In this document: piece after piece, positions 1-8,563 of the stretch
Layout: each line of letters opens with the position of its first letter
How positions within the stretch are numbered: the first letter of the stretch is position 1
Origin: Maribellus sediminis
GTDB taxonomy: Bacteria; Bacteroidota; Bacteroidia; Bacteroidales; Prolixibacteraceae
DNA: 64,000 nt
Assembly: GCF_011799805.1 (NCBI RefSeq)
Contig: NZ_WXUB01000001.1
Coordinates: 372,001-436,000, forward strand
Direction: 5' to 3'
Notes under the pieces: generated by a model
Seen by the model: the letters and a program-made list of their open reading frames with translations, nothing else
The model's database searches: none
What the model was told of the DNA's origin: nothing
Program-made: the position numbers and the translations under genes

Positions 1-223
1 AACTCATATCAGTTGGTTATAGATTATTAGAATTACTCACTGTCTGTGTTCAAAAATAGTAAAGTTTTTAAAATTAATTTGTAATCAATCTGGTACTTAT
101 TAAAAAAATATGAAATAGAGTGTAGTTTCCTTTCGTTGAATAAATGTTGAAAACTAGCACTTTGTCGGTTTAGCAGCGGTGCGATCATTTTGTATCTTTC
201 GAAATGACTTTAAACCGATAAAA

Positions 224-1111
224 ATGAAGAACATACCTGTTATCACCGTTTCCGGTGTTTCGCTGGCCGAAACTTATGAAAATGCCCTTATCAGTTTGTA
301 CGAACAAGGCACACGCTTTAAAACCCAGTATGATAAACCCGGCGACCCGTTAAGCATTGATTGCACTATGAATATGACCATTCTGGAGCCTGAAACCGAC
401 CCGATGATCCACATGGCTTTTCCCGGAGGAATCGATGATTTGAAGGAGTATGTTCTGGAATTGAAAGGCTATAAAAACCACTGGGTTAAAAACATGAACG
501 ACAAAAGCGACACGCGCTGGGAATACACTTACCATGGGCGCTTGAAGAATTATGGCGTTTGGAAAGATCTGGTGGATGGGGCTTCAACCGAAGTCGGGCC
601 GTTTAAAGTCGATCAGATTGAAAGTGTGATCAATAAACTGTCGGAGCAGCCCTTTACCCGGCAGGCGCAAATGATCACCTGGATGCCCAACCTGGACAAT
701 ACCTGTTACGACCCGCCATGTTTACAATCGCTGTGGTATCGAATTTTAGAGGATGAGGAAGGTGTGTACTGGCTGAACAGCAATATACGGTTCAGAAGTA
801 ACGATGCCTGGGGAGCAAGTTTTATGAATATGTTCGGTTTTATTCAGTTTAACAAAGAAGTGATTGCGGCGGGCGTTGCCGAAAGAACAGGAAAAACCGT
901 AAAACTTGGCCGACTGAACTGGCAGGCCGATTCGTACCACATTTACGGGAAAGATATTAAAGCCGCCAAAGAGCGTTTATTCGAGCGTATTTCCGAAATG
1001 GCTTTCGAAGAACGCACCATGCCCTTCAACGATCCGTTTATTCGCGATATGTACGACGGTGCCGAGCCTGTTGTTATTCAAAAAATAAAGGAGTTTGACG
1101 AGCGGCACTAA
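224..1111 (+). CDS. Thymidylate synthase-family protein (divergent)
   Basis: A 295-residue protein that resembles the thymidylate synthase/dCMP hydroxymethylase fold, in which a cysteine attacks C6 of a pyrimidine nucleotide. The sequence shows a candidate catalytic cysteine in DPPC (Cys166), followed by an FRSND segment (residues 190-194) that matches the Arg-Ser-Asp phosphate and base contact region of ThyA, an MNMFG asparagine segment and a late YHIYG segment comparable with the HIY motif. The usual histidine after PPC is a leucine here, and the protein is longer than typical ThyA (about 264). The open frame extends upstream to a GTG at 179, but the ATG at 224 fits a normal N-terminus. No folate gene lies beside it, so true ThyA activity is uncertain; a hypermodified-base or unrelated nucleotide role is possible. 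Confidence 0.7.
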   Translation: MKNIPVITVSGVSLAETYENALISLYEQGTRFKTQYDKPGDPLSIDCTMNMTILEPETDPMIHMAFPGGIDDLKEYVLELKGYKNHWVKNMNDKSDTRWEYTYHGRLKNYGVWKDLVDGASTEVGPFKVDQIESVINKLSEQPFTRQAQMITWMPNLDNTCYDPPCLQSLWYRILEDEEGVYWLNSNIRFRSNDAWGASFMNMFGFIQFNKEVIAAGVAERTGKTVKLGRLNWQADSYHIYGKDIKAAKERLFERISEMAFEERTMPFNDPFIRDMYDGAEPVVIQKIKEFDERH

Positions 1112-1158
1112 TCAACTGCTGTTGAATTAAGCAGTTCAATAAAGTTGAATTATCTTTT

Positions 1159-1295
1159 GTGCCGTACTTTGGTGCGGCGATTGATAAATACTTCCAGATT
1201 TTTGAATTTTCGGGAATTTTGTAGTTTGAATAATACAAAATTCCCGAAAATTCATTGATTAGCCAATGCAATGACACCGCACTAAAGTACGGTGC
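1159..1295. repeat. Nested inverted repeat, MITE-like
   Basis: The gap between the thymidylate synthase-like gene and lipB holds two nested inverted repeats. Outer arms of 21 bp (1159-1179 and 1275-1295) match with about three mismatches; inner arms of 20 bp (1204-1223 and 1234-1253) are perfectly complementary around a 10-nt loop. The element lies between convergent genes, so it might also terminate transcription in both directions, but its size and nested arms are more than a terminator needs. No transposase is present. Confidence 0.75.
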
Positions 1296-1349
1296 AATAG
1301 ATATTAAAAGAAGATAAGGGGCTTTACTTAAGTCGTTCTCACCTTAATG

Positions 1350-2018
1350 CTAGTAAATCTGATTGAACTTTACTTTAGCGATCTCTTTTAACTCGTCCAT
1401 CGAAATTTCTTTTCCGAGTTCCTGTTGAATGGAAGTTACCGCTGAAGATGCAAATCCGCAGGGATTGATGTAGTTGTAGTAACGCATGTCGGTATTTACA
1501 TTTAGCGCAAAACCGTGCATGGTTACGTAGCGACTTACACGTACTCCGATCGCACAGATCTTGCGGGCACGTACTTTATGATCGGGTTGCAGCCAAACGC
1601 CTGTTGCACCTTCTTTTCTTCCTCCTTCGAGGCCATATTCTGCAATGGTAGCAATAATGGCATCCTCCATTTTTTCGATGTACTCACGCACCCCGATTTT
1701 GTAATATTCGAGGTCGATAATGGGATAACCCACCAATTGTCCGGGTCCGTGATATGTGATATCGCCGCCGCGGTTGATCTTGTAATAAGTAGCGTCAATC
1801 TTTTTCAGGAAATCGGCATTCGCCAGCAGGTTTTTTTCGTCGCCGCTCTTACCCAGCGTATATACATGCGGGTGTTCCACCAGTATGAATTCGTTACGTG
1901 AAGTAGCTTGTTTGGTACTTCGTTTTTCATCTGTAATCTCAGTCAGCCTTGCTTCCTGGTAATCCCAGCAATCTTTGTAATCTTTTAATCCAAGATCTTT
2001 ATAATTGAAATCTGCCAT
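1350..2018 (-). CDS. lipB: Octanoyl-[acyl-carrier-protein]:protein N-octanoyltransferase LipB
   Basis: Moves octanoate from acyl carrier protein to the lipoyl domains of 2-oxoacid dehydrogenases and the glycine cleavage H protein, the first step of lipoate synthesis in the cytoplasm. The 222-residue product carries the family signature GGDITYHGPGQL (residues 84-95), the catalytic lysine in the RKICAIG segment (Lys153) and the catalytic cysteine in NPCGF (Cys187). The frame can be extended to a TTG at 2036, but the ATG at 2018 gives the conserved N-terminus. It lies 133 bp downstream of lipA on the same strand, which fits one lipoate operon; the spacer holds a repeat module that recurs in the central region of the window. 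Confidence 0.95.
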   Translation of the reverse strand: MADFNYKDLGLKDYKDCWDYQEARLTEITDEKRSTKQATSRNEFILVEHPHVYTLGKSGDEKNLLANADFLKKIDATYYKINRGGDITYHGPGQLVGYPIIDLEYYKIGVREYIEKMEDAIIATIAEYGLEGGRKEGATGVWLQPDHKVRARKICAIGVRVSRYVTMHGFALNVNTDMRYYNYINPCGFASSAVTSIQQELGKEISMDELKEIAKVKFNQIY

Positions 2019-2141
2019 TTTTTTGTTTAGCTTCAAGCTACTAGCCGCGAGCTGCGAGTCTTAACCTCACTCACTCAGTAACTCATTTTAATAATTGCTA
2101 AATTGTTCTATTGTTAAACTGTCAACTTCGACTGATTACCG
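2019..2141 (-). repeat. Repeated leader module upstream of lipB
   Basis: Read on the minus strand, this spacer begins with a block (about 2096-2136) that matches the leader of the large gene at 43781 at roughly 35 of 41 positions, including the shared string ACAATAGAACA. It ends with a tract of AGCTCG-like units and an AAACAAA string directly before the lipB start. The same two-part arrangement occurs before the genes at 42145 and 43781. Function unknown; it could be a dispersed repeat that has become part of the mRNA leader. Confidence 0.65.
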
Positions 2142-2151
2142 TTCTTTTCCC

Positions 2152-3015
2152 TTACGCATTTACGTGCTCTTCGGCGCGATACGAACTGCGTACCAGCGGA
2201 GAACTTTCCACAAATTTAAATCCTTTTCGGATGCCGATGTTGCGGTATTCCTTGAATTTTTCAGGAGTAATGTATTCTTCAACCGGCATATGCTTGGTAG
2301 TAGGCGCCAGGTACTGCCCGATGGTCATCACTTTAGCGCCGGCTTCCAGCAGATCGTCCATGGTTTGAAGCACTTCTTCGTGTGTTTCACCCAGCCCGAG
2401 CATAATGCCCGATTTGGCTACCCTGAAATTTTCCGAAACATATTTAATCACATCCAGACTGCGGCGGTATTTCGAAGCAAATCGAATAAAGGGTGTCAAT
2501 CGTTCGGTTGTTTCAAGGTTGTGCGAGATCACATCCGGACCGGCATCAATTACCTGCTGAATGAGTTCCGTTTTCCCACGGAAATCGGGGATAAGTACTT
2601 CTATTTTTGTTTCAGGATTTACGCGTTTTACTTCGCGAATGGTTTCTGCCCAGATTCCCGCTCCCTGATCGTCGAGGTCATCGCGGTCAACCGAAGTGAT
2701 CACGCAGTGTTTTACGCCCATAATACGCACCGATTCGGCCAGCTTTTTAGGTTCTTCCAGGTCGGGAGCCAGCGGTCGGCCACTGGGCACAGCACAAAAT
2801 TTACAGCGGCGGGTACAAATGTTTCCAAGAATCATAAAGGTTGCGGTGCCACGTCCCCAGCATTCGCCAATATTCGGGCAATTGCCACTGGTACAAATGG
2901 TATGCAATCCGTTTTCGGCTACCAGGTTTTTAACTTTCGAGTAGCTTTCGCCTTTTGGCATTTTCATTTTCATCCACCTCGGCAGTCGCTCCCTGCCTTT
3001 CAACTCATGTGCCAT
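2152..3015 (-). CDS. lipA: Lipoyl synthase LipA
   Basis: Radical SAM enzyme that inserts two sulfur atoms into protein-bound octanoyl groups to make lipoyl groups, following LipB. The 287-residue protein has the auxiliary cluster cysteines in CTSGNCPNIGEC (Cys41, 46, 52), the radical SAM motif CTRRCKFC (Cys67, 71, 74) and the C-terminal RSSY segment (276-279) whose serine ligates the auxiliary cluster. Length is normal for the family. The ATG at 3015 is well placed. lipB follows on the same strand. Confidence 0.97.
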   Translation of the reverse strand: MAHELKGRERLPRWMKMKMPKGESYSKVKNLVAENGLHTICTSGNCPNIGECWGRGTATFMILGNICTRRCKFCAVPSGRPLAPDLEEPKKLAESVRIMGVKHCVITSVDRDDLDDQGAGIWAETIREVKRVNPETKIEVLIPDFRGKTELIQQVIDAGPDVISHNLETTERLTPFIRFASKYRRSLDVIKYVSENFRVAKSGIMLGLGETHEEVLQTMDDLLEAGAKVMTIGQYLAPTTKHMPVEEYITPEKFKEYRNIGIRKGFKFVESSPLVRSSYRAEEHVNA

Positions 3016-3163
3016 AATACTAACTGACTAAAAATTTTTGCAAAGGTAAAAGATAAATATCAATTAAAGATGATAAACTCCCATTTGCTAATTTAGTGCT
3101 AAGCTGAAAATTTATGAACATGAATTATTCAGGTTAAAAGAACACTACTTTGTACTTCTGTGT

Positions 3164-3171
3164 TATTTTTG
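3164..3171 (+). promoter_or_regulatory. Putative -7 box for the TPR gene
   Basis: TATTTTTG matches the Bacteroidota -7 consensus TAnnTTTG and lies 18 nt before the ATG at 3190. The nearest TTTG upstream (3149-3152) is too close to serve as a standard -33 box, so only the -7 element supports the call. Confidence 0.35.
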
Positions 3172-3189
3172 TAATCAAGCTGAAATAGT

Positions 3190-5100
3190 ATGCAAAGAAT
3201 CAAATATATAATTCCCTTTCTGATATTCATTTTTGTATTGAATACCGGGAGCGCTCAGCAACGAAAGCAGTCGGAACTGCAGACGAAATCGAGCCTGGCC
3301 ATTCGTTATTACAATGCCAAGGATTACGAGAAAGCCATGCCCTTGCTTCAGGAGGTGTATAAGCTGACGCGCAGCACCACGTATTTTCGTTATTACGTTA
3401 CCTGTCTGACCGAGCTGCATCGTTATGCTGAAGCCGAAGAAGCGATTCAAAACGAAATTAAAAAGCAGAAAGCAGCGCGTCCCGAATTTTACATTAACTG
3501 GGGCTATGTACTTGAAGAGCAGGGCAGAGCCGATGAAGCAAAGGAGAAATACGAGGATGCCATACGTGAGATTCAACCCAACCGGGGGAGTTATTTAACG
3601 GTTGCTAATGCGTTTATGGGCTACCAAAAGTTTGATATGGCCAGAGATGCCTATCTGAAAGGGCGCGAACAACTGCCCGATCAGGAGTTTAATTATGAAC
3701 TTGCACGTGCTTACCTTTATTTGCGCGACTACACCAATATGATGGAAGAATATTTGAACCTGCTGAAAGAAGATGAAAAGCATCTCTCGCGGGTTCAGAG
3801 CAGCTTGTCGTCGGCAATGAGGCTGGACATTGACGATGGCTTGCGCGACCAGTTTCGAGATCAGGTTTTACTGAGAATACAGTCCGATCCCGATGTTCTG
3901 GGTTATAATCGCTTGTTTATTTGGTTCTTGCTTCAGGAGAAGAAATTTGCAAGTGCTTTGCGGCAATCAATCGCTATCGACAGAAGAACAGGTGAAGAAG
4001 CCGGCCAAATTGCACAACTCGGCGACATGGCCTTGCGCAACAAACAATATGCTGAAGCCAAAAAGGCCTACAAATACTTAATGGATAAAGGAATTGAGAA
4101 CAGTTATTTTGCCCAGGCTTTTGCCCGAAACCTTCATGCCTCGTATCTGGAGTTTGTGAATGAAACTCCTGATGATTCAACTGCAGGTGAGGAACTCGCC
4201 AAACAGTTTAATGAGGGGCTGGAATATTTGAAATACGGTCCGGCAACACTTAACCTGGTTCGCGAATATGCACATCTGTTAACTTTTTATCTTAATAATA
4301 CCGACACGGCCTTGAAGGTTCTGGAAAGTGGCTTAAAGATTCCCGGACTGGAACCGGAACAAATTGGAGTGCTGAAAACCGAAATGGCCGACATTTATGT
4401 GTATGCCAACGATCCGTGGGAAGCCATGTTGATTTATTCGCAGGTGATTGATGAAAACAAGAAAAGCAGTTTGGGAGATGAGGTTAAACTGAAAAAGGCA
4501 AAACTGGGTTATTACATGGGCAATTTTAGCTGGGCCAAAGCGCAGTTGGATGTACTCAAAGCGAGTACCTCGAAACTGACCGCCAACGATGCCATGGAAC
4601 TGTCGATGATGATAGGGAACAACCTCAATCTGGATACTACAGCCGTTCCACTAACCATGTTTGCAAAAGCTGATTTGCTCTTTTTTCAGAATAGAAATGA
4701 TGAAGCCATGGTGATACTTGATGGCCTGGCCGAAACTTATCCCTATCATTCGCTGGTTGACGATATTCTTTTCCGCAAAGCAAAACTGGCCATGACGGTT
4801 CAGGATTATGCTTTGGCAGCAGAATATTATGAAGCCATTTTAACCGATTACAGTTACGATTTGCTTGGTGATGATGCCTTGTTTAATCTTGCAGAAATAT
4901 ATAATTACCACCTCGACCAGAAAGAAAAGGCCAGGGACTTGTACAAACAAATGCTGACGGCTTATCCGGGGAGTGTTTATATCGAGGAGTCGCGAAAATT
5001 GTACCGCGAACTGCGCGAAGTATACCCCGACGAACAACTTGATCAGAAAACGAAGGAAGAGCTCTTTATGGAGGGAGTGAAGCCGGATGAATTCGAGTAA
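3190..5100 (+). CDS. Secreted tetratricopeptide-repeat protein
   Basis: A 636-residue protein with an N-terminal signal peptide (hydrophobic segment to about residue 23, ending GSAQ) and helical tetratricopeptide repeats along its whole length; typical TPR spacing of small and aromatic residues is visible in segments such as the one starting AIRYYNAKDYEKAMPLL (residues 37-53) and again near the C-terminus. TPR arrays act as protein-protein scaffolds, here probably in the periplasm; the partner is unknown. The last 14 bp overlap the start of the EamA transporter gene, so the two are likely translated together. Confidence 0.85.
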   Translation: MQRIKYIIPFLIFIFVLNTGSAQQRKQSELQTKSSLAIRYYNAKDYEKAMPLLQEVYKLTRSTTYFRYYVTCLTELHRYAEAEEAIQNEIKKQKAARPEFYINWGYVLEEQGRADEAKEKYEDAIREIQPNRGSYLTVANAFMGYQKFDMARDAYLKGREQLPDQEFNYELARAYLYLRDYTNMMEEYLNLLKEDEKHLSRVQSSLSSAMRLDIDDGLRDQFRDQVLLRIQSDPDVLGYNRLFIWFLLQEKKFASALRQSIAIDRRTGEEAGQIAQLGDMALRNKQYAEAKKAYKYLMDKGIENSYFAQAFARNLHASYLEFVNETPDDSTAGEELAKQFNEGLEYLKYGPATLNLVREYAHLLTFYLNNTDTALKVLESGLKIPGLEPEQIGVLKTEMADIYVYANDPWEAMLIYSQVIDENKKSSLGDEVKLKKAKLGYYMGNFSWAKAQLDVLKASTSKLTANDAMELSMMIGNNLNLDTTAVPLTMFAKADLLFFQNRNDEAMVILDGLAETYPYHSLVDDILFRKAKLAMTVQDYALAAEYYEAILTDYSYDLLGDDALFNLAEIYNYHLDQKEKARDLYKQMLTAYPGSVYIEESRKLYRELREVYPDEQLDQKTKEELFMEGVKPDEFE

Positions 5101-5977
5101 TAAGGCATACCTTTTTGCCGGGTTGTCAGTGTTGTTCTGGTCAACCGTGGCTACTTCCTTTAAACTGGCGCTACGCGACTACGACTTTATTCAACTAATT
5201 TTTTATGCCTCGGTAGTAACCGTTATCCTGTTGTTTTTTGTGTTGCTGGCACAACGAAAAACGCATCTGATTTTTAAACAGACCCGCCGGCAGTGGACAC
5301 ACTCTTTGTTAATGGGCGCCTTTAATCCCTTACTTTATTACCTCGTGCTTTTTAAGGCTTATTCACTGTTGCCGGCGCAGGTAGCACAACCACTGAATAT
5401 GATTTGGCCAATAACTTTGGCGCTGCTTTCGGTGCCACTGCTTGGGCAGAAAATTAGCTGGATCAGTGTGGTGGCACTCATCATCAGTTTTGGCGGTGTG
5501 TTTTTTATTTCGTCACAAGGCGGACTCGATGGCTTCAAAAATACAAATCCGCTGGGTGTAGTTCTGGCCGTGGGAAGTTCTATTTTATGGTCGCTTTACT
5601 GGATTTTTAATGTACGCGACCGCCGCGATGAGGTGGTAAAATTATTTTTGAATTTCACCATCGGAATGATTTTCCTGGTTCCGGTAGTGGCACTGTTTTC
5701 TTCGTTCAGATTTACCTGGGGACCGGGATTTTGGGCGGTTATCTATTCCGGCATTTTTGAAGTAGGGATTACCTATGTACTCTGGTTAAAAGCCATGAAC
5801 CTGACTACCAGCAACGCCAAAATCGGCAACCTGGTTTTCTTTGCACCTTTTCTTTCGCTGGTTTTTATTCATTTTATTCTCAAAGAAACCATATATGCCA
5901 CCACTTTCATCGGGCTGATTTTCATTATCTCGGGAGTTTTGGTTCAGCAACTTGACAGACGAAGAAAGAGAGATTGA
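5087..5977 (+). CDS. EamA/DMT-family inner-membrane transporter
   Basis: A 296-residue protein with about ten hydrophobic segments arranged as two halves of five, the pattern of the drug/metabolite transporter (EamA) superfamily. The first half begins FAGLSVLFWSTVAT and the second begins near residue 160 with LAVGSSILWSLYWI, the repeated EamA start. A charged C-terminal tail (RRRKRD) ends the protein. The gene overlaps the preceding TPR gene by 14 bp. EamA proteins export amino acids or other small metabolites; the substrate cannot be told from sequence. Confidence 0.88.
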   Translation: MNSSNKAYLFAGLSVLFWSTVATSFKLALRDYDFIQLIFYASVVTVILLFFVLLAQRKTHLIFKQTRRQWTHSLLMGAFNPLLYYLVLFKAYSLLPAQVAQPLNMIWPITLALLSVPLLGQKISWISVVALIISFGGVFFISSQGGLDGFKNTNPLGVVLAVGSSILWSLYWIFNVRDRRDEVVKLFLNFTIGMIFLVPVVALFSSFRFTWGPGFWAVIYSGIFEVGITYVLWLKAMNLTTSNAKIGNLVFFAPFLSLVFIHFILKETIYATTFIGLIFIISGVLVQQLDRRRKRD

Positions 5978-6080
5978 TTGGGATTTATTGTGATTCATCG
6001 TAATTGTTTGTTTATCTCAATAATTCACAACTAGTCACAATAAATTACATTAAGTCGCCACAAATCACTATTTTCAAAAA

Positions 6081-6632
6081 ATGGAAAAACCATTGCGTAT
6101 TTTGGGTATTGATCCGGGAACCACGGTAACCGGTTACGGGCTGGTGGAAATACGGCAGAACAAGCCGGTGATCCTGCACATGGGGAACATTACACCTGGA
6201 AAATACTCCGATCATTACCAACGTTTGAAATACCTGCACGAGCGGGCGCTGCATCTGGTGGAGACGTACAAGCCTGATGTGATGGCCATTGAAGCTCCGT
6301 TTTACGGTAAAAACGTACAGTCGATGCTAAAACTGGGGCGAGGACAGGGAGTGTTGATGGCGGCCGCACTGATGCACGGTGTGCCGATCCAGGAATACGC
6401 ACCCTTGCTGGTGAAACAATCGATTACCGGTATGGGACGTGCTTCGAAAGAGCAGGTGGCCTATTTTCTGCAAAAGGTATACAACCTAAAGGAAATGGAT
6501 AAAGTGCTCGACGAAACCGATGCAGTGGCTGTAGCCATCTGTCATTTTATCCAGATGAATAAACCGCAAAAATCGAAAGAATATAAAAACTGGGCCGATT
6601 TTATTAAAAAGAATCCCGATAAAGTGAAATAA
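6081..6632 (+). CDS. ruvC: Crossover junction endodeoxyribonuclease RuvC
   Basis: Resolves Holliday junctions made during recombination and repair, together with RuvAB. The 183-residue protein shows the RNase H-like acidic catalytic set: Asp11 in GIDPGTT, Glu71 in AIEAPFYGKN, and Asp144 and Asp147 in the DETDAVAVA segment. The length is normal. It starts about 100 bp after the EamA gene and is followed 10 bp later by a small membrane-protein gene. Confidence 0.96.
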   Translation: MEKPLRILGIDPGTTVTGYGLVEIRQNKPVILHMGNITPGKYSDHYQRLKYLHERALHLVETYKPDVMAIEAPFYGKNVQSMLKLGRGQGVLMAAALMHGVPIQEYAPLLVKQSITGMGRASKEQVAYFLQKVYNLKEMDKVLDETDAVAVAICHFIQMNKPQKSKEYKNWADFIKKNPDKVK

Positions 6633-6642
6633 ACCGCTTGTA

Positions 6643-6909
6643 ATGAAGAAATCAGTAAAGACATTTTTGATCGTTCTGGCAGTTATTCTGGGCTTTGTTT
6701 TTCTTCCTCCCTTGTTTGAATGGATGAACGGGGGGAAATTTGAAGTTTCGACGGTGGAACTACGTTACGGAATCTTTCTCGGGATTACTACCCCATTTTT
6801 GATTTGGCTTTCATCAAAAATAAAAAGTTCCTGGCTTTTTGTTGTGCTGGCATTGGTAATCATTAGCATTGGCGGATTTTTGTTGAGCATTATTTTTCCG
6901 ATTAAATAG
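6643..6909 (+). CDS. Small membrane protein, function unknown
   Basis: An 88-residue protein with three predicted hydrophobic segments (roughly residues 5-25, 45-60 and 65-85) and few charged residues. It begins 10 bp after ruvC, so it is probably cotranscribed. I do not recognise a family. Confidence 0.65.
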   Translation: MKKSVKTFLIVLAVILGFVFLPPLFEWMNGGKFEVSTVELRYGIFLGITTPFLIWLSSKIKSSWLFVVLALVIISIGGFLLSIIFPIK

Positions 6910-6945
6910 TCTCACGACTCATTACTTAATACTAAAGTCTTAATC

Positions 6946-8553
6946 ATGAAACGACGTTCCTTTTTCAAAACCGGTGCACTGGGAGGTTCGGTGCTTGCGA
7001 TCTCAGGGATTGCTGCCTGCACGGCAGAAAACACCGCAACTCAAACAGACATCGATCTTACCGATTTCGACTTGAATGAAGTTACTGTTAGTGCGCTTCA
7101 GCAAAAAATGGAAGCCGGCGAACTGTCTTCTGAAACGATCTGTAAAAAGTACCTGGAACGAATTGAAAAAGTCGACCCATTTCTTAGATCAGTGATTGAG
7201 CTGAATCCCGATGCGTTGGAAATTGCCAGGCAAATGGATGAGGAACGAAAAAACAATAAGGTTCGTGGTCTGCTGCACGGCATCCCGATAATGATAAAGG
7301 ATAACATCGATACCGGCGATAAAATGATGACCACTGCCGGGTCGCTTGCATTGTCAGGTAATGTGGTTGATAAAGATGCTTTTATTGTAACTAAATTGCG
7401 TGAAGCCGGTGCTGTTTTGCTCGGAAAAACCAACCTAAGTGAATGGGCCAATTTCCGATCGAACAATTCGTCGAGTGGCTGGAGCGGACGGGGCGGCCAG
7501 GTGCGCAATCCTTTTTGTCTTGATAGGAGTCCCTGCGGCTCGAGCTCGGGAACAGGCGCAGCTGTTTCGGCCAACTTGTGTACTATAGGAATCGGCACCG
7601 AAACGAATGGTTCTATTGTTTGTCCGTCGGGAATAAACGGACTGGTTGGCATTAAACCTACGCTTGGTTTATGGAGCCGGCAGGGAATTATCCCGATTGC
7701 CCACAGCCAGGACACGGCCGGTCCGATGTGCCGGAATGTTTCGGATGCGGCAATTTTGCTGGGAGCCTTGGCTGCATCAGATCCAAACGATGCTGAAACA
7801 CATATTGAAAAAGCAGAATTTCCAACAGATTATACACCGTTTCTAAAGGCCGATGGTTTACAGGGGAAGCGAATCGGGATTGCATCACAAATGATTCCGG
7901 ACAACGCAAAAGTAAAAGCGCTGTTCGCCCGGGCGATTGCCGATTTAAAAGCTCAGGGTGCGGAAGTGATAGAGGATGTGAAATTCGAAAATAACCGCAA
8001 GTGGGGAGGGCCGTCGTACCAGGTTTTGTTGTACGAATTCAAAGCCGATCTGAACAAGTACCTGTCAGAACATCCTACAGCACCTTCACGAACCATGGCC
8101 GAGATCATCGAATTCAATAAAAATAATGCCGACAAGGAAATGCCCTGGTTCGGGCAGGAGATCTTCGAACTGGCACAAGAAAAAGGTGATCTGAATTCGG
8201 AAGAATACCTGGAAGCATTGAAAAATTCGAAATTATACGCCGGAAAAGAAGGCATCGACAAAGTGATGGAAGAGCACAACCTGGATGCCATAATTGCACA
8301 AACCAATGGTCCAGCCTGGACGATAGATTGGGTGAATGGCGACCATTTCAGTGGTGGAAGTTCGTCGCCGGCAGCCATTTCGGGTTATCCAAATATTACT
8401 GTTCCCATGGGATTTGTGGAGGGATTGCCCATCGGAATTTCATTTTTTGGCAAAGCCTGGAGCGAACCAAAACTGATTGAGATTGCTTTTGCCTACGAAC
8501 AGGCTACAAAGCACCGCAAAGCACCGGGCTTTATAAAATCGTTGATGGAGTAA
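6946..8553 (+). CDS. Amidase-signature family protein with Tat-like lipoprotein signal
   Basis: A 535-residue amidase-signature enzyme that would hydrolyse a carbon-nitrogen amide bond. The Ser-cisSer-Lys triad is visible: Lys118 in PIMIKDNID, the cis-serine in SPCGSSSG (about residue 199) and the nucleophile Ser223 in GTETNGSIVCPS. The N-terminus has RRSFFKT followed by a hydrophobic stretch and a lipobox-like GIAAC, so the protein is probably exported by the Tat route and anchored as a lipoprotein. A periplasmic amidase of this type might act on peptides or aromatic amides; the substrate is unknown. The next gene converges on it with a 10-bp gap. Confidence 0.9.
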   Translation: MKRRSFFKTGALGGSVLAISGIAACTAENTATQTDIDLTDFDLNEVTVSALQQKMEAGELSSETICKKYLERIEKVDPFLRSVIELNPDALEIARQMDEERKNNKVRGLLHGIPIMIKDNIDTGDKMMTTAGSLALSGNVVDKDAFIVTKLREAGAVLLGKTNLSEWANFRSNNSSSGWSGRGGQVRNPFCLDRSPCGSSSGTGAAVSANLCTIGIGTETNGSIVCPSGINGLVGIKPTLGLWSRQGIIPIAHSQDTAGPMCRNVSDAAILLGALAASDPNDAETHIEKAEFPTDYTPFLKADGLQGKRIGIASQMIPDNAKVKALFARAIADLKAQGAEVIEDVKFENNRKWGGPSYQVLLYEFKADLNKYLSEHPTAPSRTMAEIIEFNKNNADKEMPWFGQEIFELAQEKGDLNSEEYLEALKNSKLYAGKEGIDKVMEEHNLDAIIAQTNGPAWTIDWVNGDHFSGGSSSPAAISGYPNITVPMGFVEGLPIGISFFGKAWSEPKLIEIAFAYEQATKHRKAPGFIKSLME

Positions 8554-8563
8554 TCTGCCAGAA

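Noticed and set aside
2095-3027. A 310-codon open frame antisense to lipA
   Set aside because: Sense strand encodes a clear, full-length LipA with all cluster cysteines.
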